NCBI GenBank assembly: GCA_023380415.1
Contig: JAMCRC010000002.1
Span: 1-21,425 of the forward strand
Direction of reading: 5' to 3'
Source: Patescibacteria group bacterium
GTDB lineage: Bacteria; Patescibacteriota; Minisyncoccia; UBA6257; GWB1-50-10
DNA length: 21,425 bases
The position numbers were made by a program, and so were the translations under genes. Below the pieces are notes generated by a model. That model had not been told where the DNA came from. It saw nothing but the letters and a program-made list of their open reading frames with translations, and ran no database searches. Positions 1 to 7,444 of this stretch are shown piece after piece (position 1 is the stretch's first letter; every line of letters starts with the position of its first letter).

Positions 1-834
1 GTGCGGGCAATTCATCGGCTTCATGGCGAAAAGATGGCCCTCGCGCGTCGTAATCTTGAAAAGATCGTCTTTGAACTTTTCCCAATGGCCGCTCCGCTCG
101 TAAAGGTCCTTCTTCGTGATGTGGGGAATGTCCACTTGTTCGTACCCGGCCTTCTGCCGGAGCTCCCAGACGAAGTTATCGAGGAGATTCCGGACGAGCG
201 TGCCCTTGGGCGTCCAAAGCGGCAGCCCGGCGCCCACCAGGTCGGAGAATGTGAAAAGATCGAGGTCCACGCCGAGCTTCTTGTGGTCGCGGCGCTTGGC
301 CTCTTCCATCATCGTGAGGTAGTCATCCAGTTCTTTTTTGGTCTCGAAAGCCAGGCCGTAGATGCGCTGGAGCTGCGGCCGCTTCTCGTCGCCGCGCCAA
401 TACGCGCCCGCGATCTTGTCGAGCTTGAAGGCGACCGGATTTATCTCCGAGGTGTTCTTGACGTGGCCGCCGCGGCAGAGGTCGAAGAAGGCCTTGCCGG
501 TATGGTAGATGGTGAGGGGTTTCTTGTCTTTCGAAAAATCCTTGATGAGCTCCAACTTGAACGGCTGGTCCTTGAAGGTCTTCTTGGCCTGCGCGGGCGT
601 GATCTTCTCGCCCTTGAAAGGCAATTTCTGGCTCACGAGGTCGCGCATCGTCGCTTCGAACTCCTTCAGGTCTTCGGGCGTGAGCGGGTGGGGGAGCTTG
701 AAGTCGTAGTAAAAGCCGTTTTCAATGACCGGCCCGACCCCGAGCTTGGCTTTGGGGAATTTCTTCAAAACGGCGGCCGCGAGGAGGTGCGCCAGCGAGT
801 GCCGGATACCCTCGATTTTCTCTACTTTTGGCAT
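1..834 (-). CDS. thrS: Threonyl-tRNA synthetase, N-terminal part (runs off the window)
   Basis: Charges tRNA-Thr with threonine and edits mischarged Ser-tRNA in the cytoplasm. The 278 visible residues begin almost directly in the editing domain: HSLAH (His12/His16) and DLCRGGH (Cys120/His124) match the four editing-site residues of E. coli ThrS (His73/His77/Cys182/His186) with nearly the same spacing. GAYWRGD and LQRIYG are also family motifs. The frame leaves the window at MNCPH, which contains the zinc-ligand cysteine of the catalytic core. The usual N-terminal TGS domain (about 60 residues) is absent. An in-frame TAA lies eight codons upstream with no other ATG, so this is not a start-choice error. 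A TATAAT ends so that +1 falls about 3 nt before the ATG. Identification is very secure. Confidence 0.96.
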   Translation of the reverse strand, partial: MPKVEKIEGIRHSLAHLLAAAVLKKFPKAKLGVGPVIENGFYYDFKLPHPLTPEDLKEFEATMRDLVSQKLPFKGEKITPAQAKKTFKDQPFKLELIKDFSKDKKPLTIYHTGKAFFDLCRGGHVKNTSEINPVAFKLDKIAGAYWRGDEKRPQLQRIYGLAFETKKELDDYLTMMEEAKRRDHKKLGVDLDLFTFSDLVGAGLPLWTPKGTLVRNLLDNFVWELRQKAGYEQVDIPHITKKDLYERSGHWEKFKDDLFKITTREGHLFAMKPMNCPH

Positions 835-843
835 AGTAGATAT

Positions 844-849
844 ATTATA
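844..849 (-). promoter_or_regulatory. -10 box of thrS, nearly leaderless
   Basis: TATAAT on the minus strand with 9 nt to the thrS ATG. With a normal -10 to +1 distance the transcript would start near 837, giving a leader of about 3 nt. No good -35 was found. There is no Shine-Dalgarno and no room for a T-box leader. Confidence 0.55.
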
Positions 850-876
850 GGCAGATTATGGCGTTTTTGATATGTA

Positions 877-905
877 TTGACTATATACAATTGTGGGTTT
901 ATAAT
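877..905 (+). promoter_or_regulatory. Sigma70-type promoter of the SPFH operon
   Basis: TTGACT (877-882), 17-nt spacer, TATAAT (900-905): one mismatch from consensus. It faces away from thrS and predicts a start near 912 with a leader of about 80 nt before the first gene. Confidence 0.8.
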
Positions 906-993
906 ATAGGACAGTTATCTTAAAATTCCACGTTCGGAGAAGACGCTGGAATTGCGCATCAGGCGGTAAACCTAAACAAAAGGGAGGTGAACT

Positions 994-1266
994 ATGTTTT
1001 TGCTGCGCATCATCGAGTTTGGTGTCGGCGCGATATTTCTCATCTATCTGCTTACCCAGATATTGATACCTTTGTGGCAAGGCACTCCGCTTTTTCCTTC
1101 ATTGAGGGAAAAGTCGAGCAAGCTGCAGAAGGACCTGGTAGATGCGAGAGGAGACGTCGAAGATGCAAAACTCGGGAAAGAGGTCGCAAAAACGCAGGCT
1201 CAAGCCGAGAGATACGGCAAAAGCAACGGCTCGAAGCCCCAGAAAAAAGCGGCCAAGAGCAGGTAG
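994..1266 (+). CDS. Small membrane-anchored coiled-coil protein
   Basis: A 90-residue protein of unknown function. Residues 4-28 form one hydrophobic transmembrane helix. A charged, heptad-like helix (about 37-72, rich in Lys, Glu, Ala and Gln) follows, with a Lys-rich tail. The start is fixed by a strong Shine-Dalgarno (GGAGGT, 983-988) 5 nt before ATG. It is the first gene of a unit with the SPFH protein 85 nt downstream. The shared promoter and similar design (membrane anchor plus alanine-rich coil) suggest the two products act together at the membrane, which is inference. No enzymatic motif is present. The topology prediction is more secure than any function. Confidence 0.75.
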   Translation: MFLLRIIEFGVGAIFLIYLLTQILIPLWQGTPLFPSLREKSSKLQKDLVDARGDVEDAKLGKEVAKTQAQAERYGKSNGSKPQKKAAKSR

Positions 1267-1351
1267 TAAAGTTTCCAGCGACGTCGTCATTGAAAATAAC
1301 GGCGTCCGGGAAGATCAACCGGAAAAACCACTAAACAAGAAGGAGTCCAAA

Positions 1352-2551
1352 GTGGACACACAGACAATCAGTCGTCGCCTGACCGTTAGGGCGGGCATCC
1401 TGGCTGTTCTAGGCCTGATAACTCTGATATGTATCTTCAAGCTGGCGGAGAACGTCGATGTGGACCATATCATGGTGGTCCAAAATCCGGTCACGGGCGG
1501 TTTGACCTGGTACACCCAGGGCGGCATCCAGTGGCAGGGATTCGGCAAGGTCACTAAGTACCCCAAAAGGGCGATCTACGAGTTCCAGATCCCCGTTCGC
1601 TTCAACGACGGCGGACATGGAACGATGTTCGGTTCCGTCCAGTACGAAATGCCCCTCGACGTTGTTCATCTTACGGCGCTTCACACCCGTTTCGGCAGCC
1701 CCGAGGCGATCGAGAAGCAATTGATCACGACCGTGACCAATAAGGCGGTCTACATGACCGGGCCGCTCATGAGCTCCAAGGAATCTTACGCCGAGAAGCG
1801 TAACTATCTGATATTCTACGTCGAAGATCAGATCCAGAACGGCGTTTACCGAACGTACCAAAAAGAAGTGAAGACGAAGGACGCCATGACCGGCTCCGAC
1901 AAGACCGTCACCGTGGTGGAAATATCCACTAAGGACGGTCAGCCGGAGCGCCAGGAAGAGGCGGTATTGTCGAGTTTCGGCATCAAGGCCTTCAACTTCG
2001 CGATCACTCAGCTGCCTTACGATGATGCGGTCGAAACCCAGATAAAGCAGCAGCAGCAGATCGCCATGGACGTTCAAACGGCCATCGCCGACGCCAAAAA
2101 GGCGGAACAGCGCGCCATCACCGTGGCAAAGCAGGGTGAGGCCGATGCCGCCAAGGCCAAATGGGAACAGGAGGTCATCAAGGCGAAGGCGGTCACCGAG
2201 GCCCAGCAGAAGCTCGAAGTAGCCAAGCTGGATGCTCAGGCAGCCGATCAGTACAAGGTCGCTCAGCTGCGCCGAGCGGAAGGCGACGCGGAATACAAAC
2301 GCCGCGTGATGCAGGCCGACGGGGCCCTGGCCCAGAAGCTCGAGGTCCTCAAAGAGATCAATTTCCGGTATGCGGAAGCGATCGAAAAGCATGAGGGACC
2401 GTGGGTACCCTCGATCGTCATGGGATCAAGCAGCACGGCAGTGAGTCAGAACGCGGCCTTGCCGCTCATAGAACTTCTGACCGCCAAGACGGCGCGCGAT
2501 CTCGGTTTGGATATGTCTGTCGGGGGACAGAAGCAAACAGGCGGGAGATAA
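1352..2551 (+). CDS. SPFH/band-7 (flotillin/prohibitin-like) membrane protein
   Basis: A 399-residue membrane scaffold-type protein. Residues 12-31 form a transmembrane anchor, about 36-235 look like an SPFH/band-7 domain, and about 228-345 form a long Ala/Lys/Glu/Gln coiled coil (QGEADAAKAK, AQLRRAEGDAEYKRR) as in flotillins. A hydrophobic C-terminal patch follows (PLIELLTAKTARDLGL). SPFH proteins form membrane-bound oligomeric rings that organise microdomains or control proteases. The frame is open back to 1142, overlapping the upstream gene with a very basic stretch. I chose GTG 1352 because AGGAG (1341-1345) lies 6 nt before it and the overlap disappears. No NfeD or FtsH partner is adjacent; the small coiled-coil membrane protein upstream is the only neighbour in the operon. 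Confidence 0.88.
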   Translation: MDTQTISRRLTVRAGILAVLGLITLICIFKLAENVDVDHIMVVQNPVTGGLTWYTQGGIQWQGFGKVTKYPKRAIYEFQIPVRFNDGGHGTMFGSVQYEMPLDVVHLTALHTRFGSPEAIEKQLITTVTNKAVYMTGPLMSSKESYAEKRNYLIFYVEDQIQNGVYRTYQKEVKTKDAMTGSDKTVTVVEISTKDGQPERQEEAVLSSFGIKAFNFAITQLPYDDAVETQIKQQQQIAMDVQTAIADAKKAEQRAITVAKQGEADAAKAKWEQEVIKAKAVTEAQQKLEVAKLDAQAADQYKVAQLRRAEGDAEYKRRVMQADGALAQKLEVLKEINFRYAEAIEKHEGPWVPSIVMGSSSTAVSQNAALPLIELLTAKTARDLGLDMSVGGQKQTGGR

Positions 2552-2569
2552 TTTTAAGAAGCACAATAT

Positions 2570-2602
2570 GCCCGGGGAAGGGGTTCCCCGGGCTTTTCTT
2601 TT
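2570..2602 (+). terminator. Rho-independent terminator between SPFH gene and dnaE
   Basis: Perfect 10-bp stem (2570-2579 with 2584-2593), GGGG loop, followed by TTTTCTTTT. The T-tract favours the plus strand, so it chiefly ends the SPFH operon. It runs up to the stop codon of convergent dnaE and could also act as that gene's 3' hairpin. Confidence 0.9.
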
Positions 2603-5600
2603 AGAGAACTTTCACGGAATCGACGATGAACTTGGTCTCGCCGTTCTTCCAGGAAACGAAGCCGTCCACGACGACGGCCGCGCCGTCCGTCCAGGCATCC
2701 TGGTTCTTTTCAAGGACGCCGTTGAAGACGAGGGCCTCCATGCTGTTTTCCTTGTCCTCGAGCGTCACAAAGAGCATCGGCTGGCCCTTTTTGGTGATTA
2801 TTTTTTTGGCGGCCGAAATAACGCCGGCGATGGAGAATTTGAGCGAACGCTCGCCGGTCTTGGGGAGAGCCAGGGCATAGCCGATGGTCTTCGTCCGCGC
2901 GCCGATATTGCCGTTATGGCCGTTCAGCGGGTGGTCCGTAAGATAAAGGCCCAAAAGGTCCTTTTCCCAGGAAAGCATCACGTTCTTCGCTACGGGCGCG
3001 CTCGGGCGGAGGCGAAGAGAGGTAAAGGTCGCCGTGCCGCCGAAAAGCGAATCCTGGTTCGAGGTCGCGCTCTTTCGGGCCACTTGGTTGAACTTGACCA
3101 TATCCTCGAGGTTTTCGAGAAGTTGGCCGCGGTCGGTGCCGAACGAATCAAAGGCCCCGGCCTTGATGAGCGACTCGAGGGATTTTTTGTTCAGATCGCG
3201 GTTCTGGATGCGCGAAAGGAAGTTCGAAAGGTCGGTGAAAGGACCGCCTTTGGCCCGTTCGGCGATGATCACGTCCACGATGTTCCCCCCCACGTTCTTG
3301 ATGGCAAGCAATCCGAAACGGATGTTCTTTCCGTCAACGGCGAATCCCTGGAAGCTCTGGTCGATATCCGGCGGCAGGACATTGATGCCCATCTTTTTCG
3401 TCTCGCCGACGAGGAAATTGATGCGTTCGATATCCGTGCCCGAGACGTTGAGCAAGCTCGTCATGAACTCGACCGGATAATGGGCCTTGAGGTAAGCCGT
3501 TTCGAAGCTCACCACGGCATAGCAGGCGGCGTGCGATCGGTTGAAGCCGTAGCGGGCGAAAGGCGGGAAAAGCTCCCAAATGGCTTCGGCCGTCTTCGGT
3601 GCGATGCCGTTCTTCACCATTCCCTTGACGAGCTTTTCCTGCTGTTCGTCGAGCAGGGCTTTGATCTTCTTGCCGATGGCCTTGCGCAGGGTATCGGCCT
3701 CGGCGAGCGTAAAGCCGGCGAGGTCTCTCGCGATGCGCATCATCTGCTCTTGGAAGATGCCGACGCCGTAGGTGCTTTTGAGTATCGGTTCGAGCTTCGG
3801 ATGCAGGTATTCCACTTTTTCCAAGCCGTGCTTGCGTTTGATGTAGCTTGGAATAAGTTCCATCGGCCCCGGGCGGTACAAGGCGACCATGACTATGATG
3901 TCCTCGAGTTCGGTGGGCTTCAGTTCTTTGAGGTAGCGGCGCATGCCGGCCGATTCGAATTGGAAGACGCCGGTCGTGTCGCCCGTTTGGAAGAGTTTGT
4001 AGGTCTCTTTGTCCTCCAAAGGCAGGTGGTCTATATCGATGCGCTCGCCCTTGTCCTCCTGGATGAGGCGCAGCGTCTTTTCGATGATGGTCAGGTTCTT
4101 GAGGCCCAAGAAGTCCATCTTAAGGAGGCCGAGGTCCTCCACGGCATGGCCCTCGAATTGGGTGAGGATGGCTTCGTCGCTCTGGGGCGCCCGTTGGATG
4201 GGCATGAAATTGGTGAGAGGTTCAGGCGCGACCACGACGCCGCAGGCGTGGACCGAGGCGTGGCGGGCCGTCCCCTCGAGCTTAACGGCGTTTTCGAGTA
4301 TCTTTTTCACGTCCCCGTCGCGCTTTTCGAGGGCCTTAAGGTCGGGTTCGGCCTCGAGGGCCTGCTTCAGGTTCATATTGAAGGGGATAAGCTTCGCGAT
4401 CTGGTCGCCAACGCTATAAGGAAAACCCATAGCCCGCGTCGTGTCGCGCACGGCCGCTCGGGCCATCATCGTCCCGAAGGTGATGATCTGGGCCACGTGA
4501 TCCTCGCCGTACTTTTCGCGGACATAGGCCAAGACCTCGTCCCGGCGGGTGTCGGTGAAGTCGATGTCGATATCGGGCGCTTGGATGCGGTCCGGGTTCA
4601 AAAAACGCTCGAAGAGAAGCTCGTAATGGATGGGATCGATGCCGGTGATGCCGAGAATGTAGGAGACGATGCTCCCGGCCGCGCTGCCGCGCCCGGGGCC
4701 GACGACGATGCCGTGGGTCTTGGCCCAGTTCACGTAGTCCTGGACGATAAGAAAGTAGTCGGCATAGCCGGTCTTTTCGATGACGCCGATCTCCATATCG
4801 AGGCGTTCCTTTATTTCCGGGGTCACGTTCGGATAGCGTCGGGGCAAGCGTTCGGCGACGAGTTCCTTCAAATAGGCGAGCGAGGTCTTGCCGTCGGGAA
4901 CGGGGAACTTGGGCAAATGCAATTTTCCGAGGGTGAGCTTCCAATCGCATTTCTCGGCGATCTTAACCGTGTTCTCTATGGCCTCGGGAAGGTGCTCGAA
5001 CTTTTTCGCCATCTCTTCCGGCGAAAGAAGGGAGACGTCGTAGTTCTTCAAAGACAGCCGGTCTTCGTCGTCTAGTTTGCTTTGGGTTTGGACGGCGAGC
5101 AGGATCTCGTGAGCGGTCTTGTCGTCCTTCTCGACGTAATGGACGTCCTGGGTGGCGATCAGTTCGATTTTGAGCTTGCGCGCGATGGCGATGAGCGCTT
5201 CGTGCAGTTCGGTGTCGTGCGGCTGGAGCTCGATGTAATAATCCTCGCCGAAAAGATCTTTGTACCACTTGGCCACTTTTTCCGCTTCGGCGATATTTTT
5301 GGCCGCGATAAGCTTCGGCACTTCGCCGGAAAAGCACCCGGAGAGGGCAATGAGGCCTTCGTGGTATTTTTCGAGAAGTTCCTTGTCGATGCGCGGTTTG
5401 TAGTAAAAGCCCTCGAGGTTCGAAACGGTGACGAGCTGGATCAGGTTCTTCCATCCGACCTCGTTTTTGGCGAGCAGGACCTGGTGGAACCTTTTCTCGT
5501 CCATTTTCGGCCGCTTGTTCAAATGGCCGAAAGGCGCGATGTAGGCCTCGACGCCGATGATGGGTTTTATTCCCGCCTTCACTGCCTTTTTATAAAATTC

Positions 5601-5744
5601 CACGGCGCCGTAAAGGTTGCCGTGGTCGGTCAAAGCCAGTGCCTCCATGCCGTATTCCTTGGTCTTCCCGACGAGCGGATCTATTTTCGCGAGGCCATCC
5701 AGGAGAGAGAAGTGGGAATGGACGTGAAGATGGACGAATTTCAT
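2601..5744 (-). CDS. dnaE: DNA polymerase III alpha subunit
   Basis: Replicative DNA polymerase catalytic subunit, 1047 residues (E. coli 1160). An N-terminal PHP domain (about 1-205) is followed by the C-family polymerase core: GPGRGSAAGS (349-358), PDIDIDF with catalytic Asp391/Asp393, and KMDFLGL with the third Asp (544). A helix-hairpin-helix region lies near 800-870, a clamp-binding motif QDSLFG at about 896-901, and an OB fold at about 970-1010. The PHP metal-binding residues (HLHVHS, LTDHGN, DVHYV) look intact, unlike E. coli, which suggests intrinsic 3'-5' proofreading. The tau-binding C-terminus seems reduced. The ATG has no Shine-Dalgarno; a promoter lies about 80 nt upstream. The gene diverges from rnhB and converges on the SPFH operon. 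Confidence 0.97.
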   Translation of the reverse strand: MKFVHLHVHSHFSLLDGLAKIDPLVGKTKEYGMEALALTDHGNLYGAVEFYKKAVKAGIKPIIGVEAYIAPFGHLNKRPKMDEKRFHQVLLAKNEVGWKNLIQLVTVSNLEGFYYKPRIDKELLEKYHEGLIALSGCFSGEVPKLIAAKNIAEAEKVAKWYKDLFGEDYYIELQPHDTELHEALIAIARKLKIELIATQDVHYVEKDDKTAHEILLAVQTQSKLDDEDRLSLKNYDVSLLSPEEMAKKFEHLPEAIENTVKIAEKCDWKLTLGKLHLPKFPVPDGKTSLAYLKELVAERLPRRYPNVTPEIKERLDMEIGVIEKTGYADYFLIVQDYVNWAKTHGIVVGPGRGSAAGSIVSYILGITGIDPIHYELLFERFLNPDRIQAPDIDIDFTDTRRDEVLAYVREKYGEDHVAQIITFGTMMARAAVRDTTRAMGFPYSVGDQIAKLIPFNMNLKQALEAEPDLKALEKRDGDVKKILENAVKLEGTARHASVHACGVVVAPEPLTNFMPIQRAPQSDEAILTQFEGHAVEDLGLLKMDFLGLKNLTIIEKTLRLIQEDKGERIDIDHLPLEDKETYKLFQTGDTTGVFQFESAGMRRYLKELKPTELEDIIVMVALYRPGPMELIPSYIKRKHGLEKVEYLHPKLEPILKSTYGVGIFQEQMMRIARDLAGFTLAEADTLRKAIGKKIKALLDEQQEKLVKGMVKNGIAPKTAEAIWELFPPFARYGFNRSHAACYAVVSFETAYLKAHYPVEFMTSLLNVSGTDIERINFLVGETKKMGINVLPPDIDQSFQGFAVDGKNIRFGLLAIKNVGGNIVDVIIAERAKGGPFTDLSNFLSRIQNRDLNKKSLESLIKAGAFDSFGTDRGQLLENLEDMVKFNQVARKSATSNQDSLFGGTATFTSLRLRPSAPVAKNVMLSWEKDLLGLYLTDHPLNGHNGNIGARTKTIGYALALPKTGERSLKFSIAGVISAAKKIITKKGQPMLFVTLEDKENSMEALVFNGVLEKNQDAWTDGAAVVVDGFVSWKNGETKFIVDSVKVL

Positions 5745-5828
5745 GTTGGTGCTTGGGAGGGAGTCGACGGTCGCCGCCCGGAAATGGACTTCTGGCAGTG
5801 GCGTTCGCTCGTCCCGGATTACTCCTCC

Positions 5829-5856
5829 ATTTTATTCGCGGTGCCGAAGAGTGCAA
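5829..5856 (-). promoter_or_regulatory. Probable dnaE promoter
   Basis: On the minus strand TTGCAC (5856-5851), 16-nt spacer, TAAAAT (5834-5829). It predicts a leader of about 78 nt. It sits in the 151-nt divergent region shared with rnhB. Confidence 0.55.
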
Positions 5857-5882
5857 CATGTTCATAACCCCCTAAAAGGCGA

Positions 5883-5888
5883 TATAAT
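5883..5888 (+). promoter_or_regulatory. -10 box of rnhB (leaderless)
   Basis: TATAAT with 7 nt to the ATG at 5896, so +1 would be about 5895. There is no Shine-Dalgarno before this ATG, which fits a leaderless mRNA. Confidence 0.6.
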
Positions 5889-5895
5889 CCGGATA

Positions 5896-6507
5896 ATGGG
5901 AAGGGTAAGATACACTATCGGTTTGGACGAGGTCGGCCGGGGGGCTTTGGCCGGTCCGGTCACGGTCGGAGCCGTTCTTTTGGGGCCGGAGACCGAGCTC
6001 GCGGCCATTTCGGGTGGCTTGCCGCTCCGGGATTCGAAAAAATTGACCCCGCGGATGCGGGAAAAGTGGGCGCGGGGCGTCCGGGCGGACGGACGGGTCC
6101 CTTTCGCCGTAGCGAGCGTCGCGGCGGAACGGATCGACCGGCAAAACGTCTCCCGGGCGGCGAACACGGCAGCCGGCCGGGCCGTTTTGAAGCTTGTGAA
6201 AAAGCACCGCCTGGACCCCAAAAGGACCAGGGTGCTTTTGGACGGAGGTTTACGCCTTCCGCCGATGGATATCCGCTTCGCCGCCGTGCGAACCATCATC
6301 AAGGGGGATGAGAAAGTGCCGGCTATCGCCCTCGCTTCCATTATGGCCAAGGTTCATCGCGACCGATTAATGACGAAAAGGCACGAAAAGTTCCCGCAAT
6401 ACGGTTTCGCGCGGCATAAGGGCTATGGCACCCGGGCTCATATCCGTTTCGTGAAGAAATACGGCCTCTCGCCGATGCACCGCAAAACATTTTGCCGGTT
6501 CGTGTAA
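5896..6507 (+). CDS. rnhB: Ribonuclease HII
   Basis: Cleaves the RNA strand of RNA-DNA hybrids and nicks at misincorporated ribonucleotides. The 203 residues match the usual length of about 200. Visible motifs are GLDEVGRG (Asp11/Glu12), LLDGG (Asp116) and KGDEKVPAIALASIMAKVHRD (split here as KGDEKVPAIA then LASIMAKVHRD, with Asp156), which supply the four acidic metal ligands. The frame stays open upstream to 5743, but family homology begins at this ATG and the -10 box fixes the transcript start 1 nt before it. It lies next to, and divergent from, dnaE. No terminator is evident before the RNase P RNA promoter. Confidence 0.95.
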   Translation: MGRVRYTIGLDEVGRGALAGPVTVGAVLLGPETELAAISGGLPLRDSKKLTPRMREKWARGVRADGRVPFAVASVAAERIDRQNVSRAANTAAGRAVLKLVKKHRLDPKRTRVLLDGGLRLPPMDIRFAAVRTIIKGDEKVPAIALASIMAKVHRDRLMTKRHEKFPQYGFARHKGYGTRAHIRFVKKYGLSPMHRKTFCRFV

Positions 6508-6525
6508 TTTGGTCTACCGCGCGAT

Positions 6526-6556
6526 TTGATTTTTCCGGTGTTTTGTGGTATATAAT
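6526..6556 (+). promoter_or_regulatory. Promoter of RNase P RNA
   Basis: TATAAT at 6551-6556 lies just before the RNA 5' end. A weak -35 (TTGATT, 6526-6531) has a 19-nt spacer. Alternatively TGG at 6546-6548 extends an overlapping TATATA box. Confidence 0.6.
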
Positions 6557-6560
6557 GATC

Positions 6561-6893
6561 AGCAAGCGAAACAATAGCCCGCCCATAAGGCGGGAGGAAA
6601 GTCGGGACACTCTCCGCCCCAACGGCGGATAAAAATGTAGCAGCTAACGACTGCCGAGGGAAACCTCAGAGGTGCGAGCAGAAACGTCCTGAAGCGAAAG
6701 CTGAAGGAGAGCCCCATCCCAACGTTGATGGCTCAACCCTGCCATAGGGACAATAAAGCAGGGATGAAACGGCTAAATCCTTACAGAGTGCAAGGCCGCG
6801 TCCGCCGAAAGGCGGAAGTGCCGCTCGAGCCCGAGAGCGATCGAGGGCCCAGATGAATTATTGTTTAAAACAGAATCCCGCTTACAGCTTGCC
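6561..6893 (+). ncRNA. rnpB: RNase P RNA (catalytic RNA of tRNA 5' maturation)
   Basis: Bacterial RNase P RNA of about 333 nt. The universal P4 strands are present: GAGGAAAGTCGGGACAC near 6594 and ACAGAATCCCGCTTAC near 6870. The conserved AGATGAATTATTG precedes the latter. P1 is formed by GCAAGC (6562-6567) with GCTTGC (6887-6892), which sets the ends to within a few nucleotides. Internal hairpins include CCGCC-GAAA-GGCGG (6802-6815), taken as P16. The loop-15 region around it has no obvious GGU, the triplet that pairs with tRNA CCA in many bacteria. This fits the CCA-less tRNA gene downstream. Exact 5' and 3' ends are estimates. Confidence 0.95.
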
Positions 6894-6896
6894 AAA

Positions 6897-6924
6897 ACAA
6901 AGACCGCGGAAACGCGGTCTTTGT
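6897..6924 (+). terminator. Terminator of rnpB
   Basis: Perfect 12-bp stem (6897-6908 with 6913-6924) closed by a GAAA tetraloop, 4 nt after the RNA 3' end. The trailing T-tract is short (GTTT), so efficiency is uncertain. Confidence 0.8.
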
Positions 6925-6980
6925 GTTTACAGAACACGGTAATTCCGCTACATTAATCTTCAGCCGAATAGCTCTTTTTG

Positions 6981-6989
6981 TGGTAAAAT
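6981..6989 (+). promoter_or_regulatory. Extended -10 promoter of the HNH-tRNA-RF2 cluster
   Basis: TGG followed by TAAAAT, an extended -10 without a -35. The predicted +1 (6996) falls exactly on an in-frame GTG, implying a leaderless mRNA for the HNH gene. Confidence 0.5.
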
Positions 6990-6995
6990 GTGATT

Positions 6996-7439
6996 GTGGC
7001 GGTGTCGAGAAAACCAAGGGCGAGGTGTTTAATCTGCAGCAAGGAAACAAGCCGTGGGGGACGTAAATATTGTAGTGTCACTTGTCAGATGGAGCATCAG
7101 TACCGGGCCTATATCGGCCGATGGAAAAATGGCCAAGAAACAGGATTACAGGGGTTAGGCATCGTATCCAGACATGTAAAGCGGTATTTGCGGAGGAAGT
7201 TCGGCAATCGGTGTTGTTTGTGCGGTTGGTCAAAAACTAATCCTTTGACTAAAGAAGTCCCTTTGGTAGCAGACCATATTGATGGTAACTGGAGAAACAA
7301 CGTGGAAAGTAATCTGCGTCTAATATGTCCGAATTGCGATGCTCTGTCGCCGACATATGCCGGATTAAATAGAGGCAACGGCAGGAAAGGTCGGGCCGTT
7401 AGCAGGAGAGCAATAGAAGGCCGTTCATTTGTTAAGTAG
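6996..7439 (+). CDS. Small HNH endonuclease with N-terminal zinc finger
   Basis: A 147-residue predicted nuclease. An N-terminal treble-clef-like zinc motif (CLIC, then CSVTC) is followed by a basic helix region. The HNH core then has CCLCGW, ADHIDGNWRNN, NLRLICPNC and a PTYAGLNRG tail, as in small free-standing HNH proteins common in phages and accessory DNA. The last His of a classical HNH (Cys-His after the final zinc knuckle) is Asp here. GTG 6990, 6996 and 7002 are all possible starts; 6996 matches the predicted transcript start. Codon use (AGA, ATA, TTA) is visibly more AT-rich than that of neighbours, suggesting acquisition. The gene stops 5 nt before tRNA-Thr, between rnpB and the RF2 gene. 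Confidence 0.85.
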   Translation: MAVSRKPRARCLICSKETSRGGRKYCSVTCQMEHQYRAYIGRWKNGQETGLQGLGIVSRHVKRYLRRKFGNRCCLCGWSKTNPLTKEVPLVADHIDGNWRNNVESNLRLICPNCDALSPTYAGLNRGNGRKGRAVSRRAIEGRSFVK

Positions 7440-7444
7440 CACAA

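Noticed and set aside
1..870. A 289-codon plus-strand frame at the window start
   Set aside because: Antisense to thrS, whose editing and catalytic motifs on the minus strand are unmistakable.
835..993. T-box or riboswitch in the thrS/SPFH intergenic region
   Set aside because: The thrS leader is too short, and on the SPFH side I find no specifier/antiterminator elements, only a promoter and AT-rich DNA.
1142..1351. Upstream extension of the SPFH gene to ATG 1142
   Set aside because: It would overlap the small membrane protein by 125 nt and add a non-homologous basic stretch; the Shine-Dalgarno points to GTG 1352.
2568..5075. An 835-codon open frame on the plus strand opposite dnaE
   Set aside because: It is an antisense shadow of a strongly coding, high-GC gene. 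Its translation has no recognisable motif, whereas the minus strand has every DnaE motif.
5743..5895. Upstream extension of rnhB to 5743, or a separate small gene in the dnaE/rnhB gap
   Set aside because: The extension crosses the dnaE start and both promoters and has no RNase HII homology. No Shine-Dalgarno-supported small frame is seen there.
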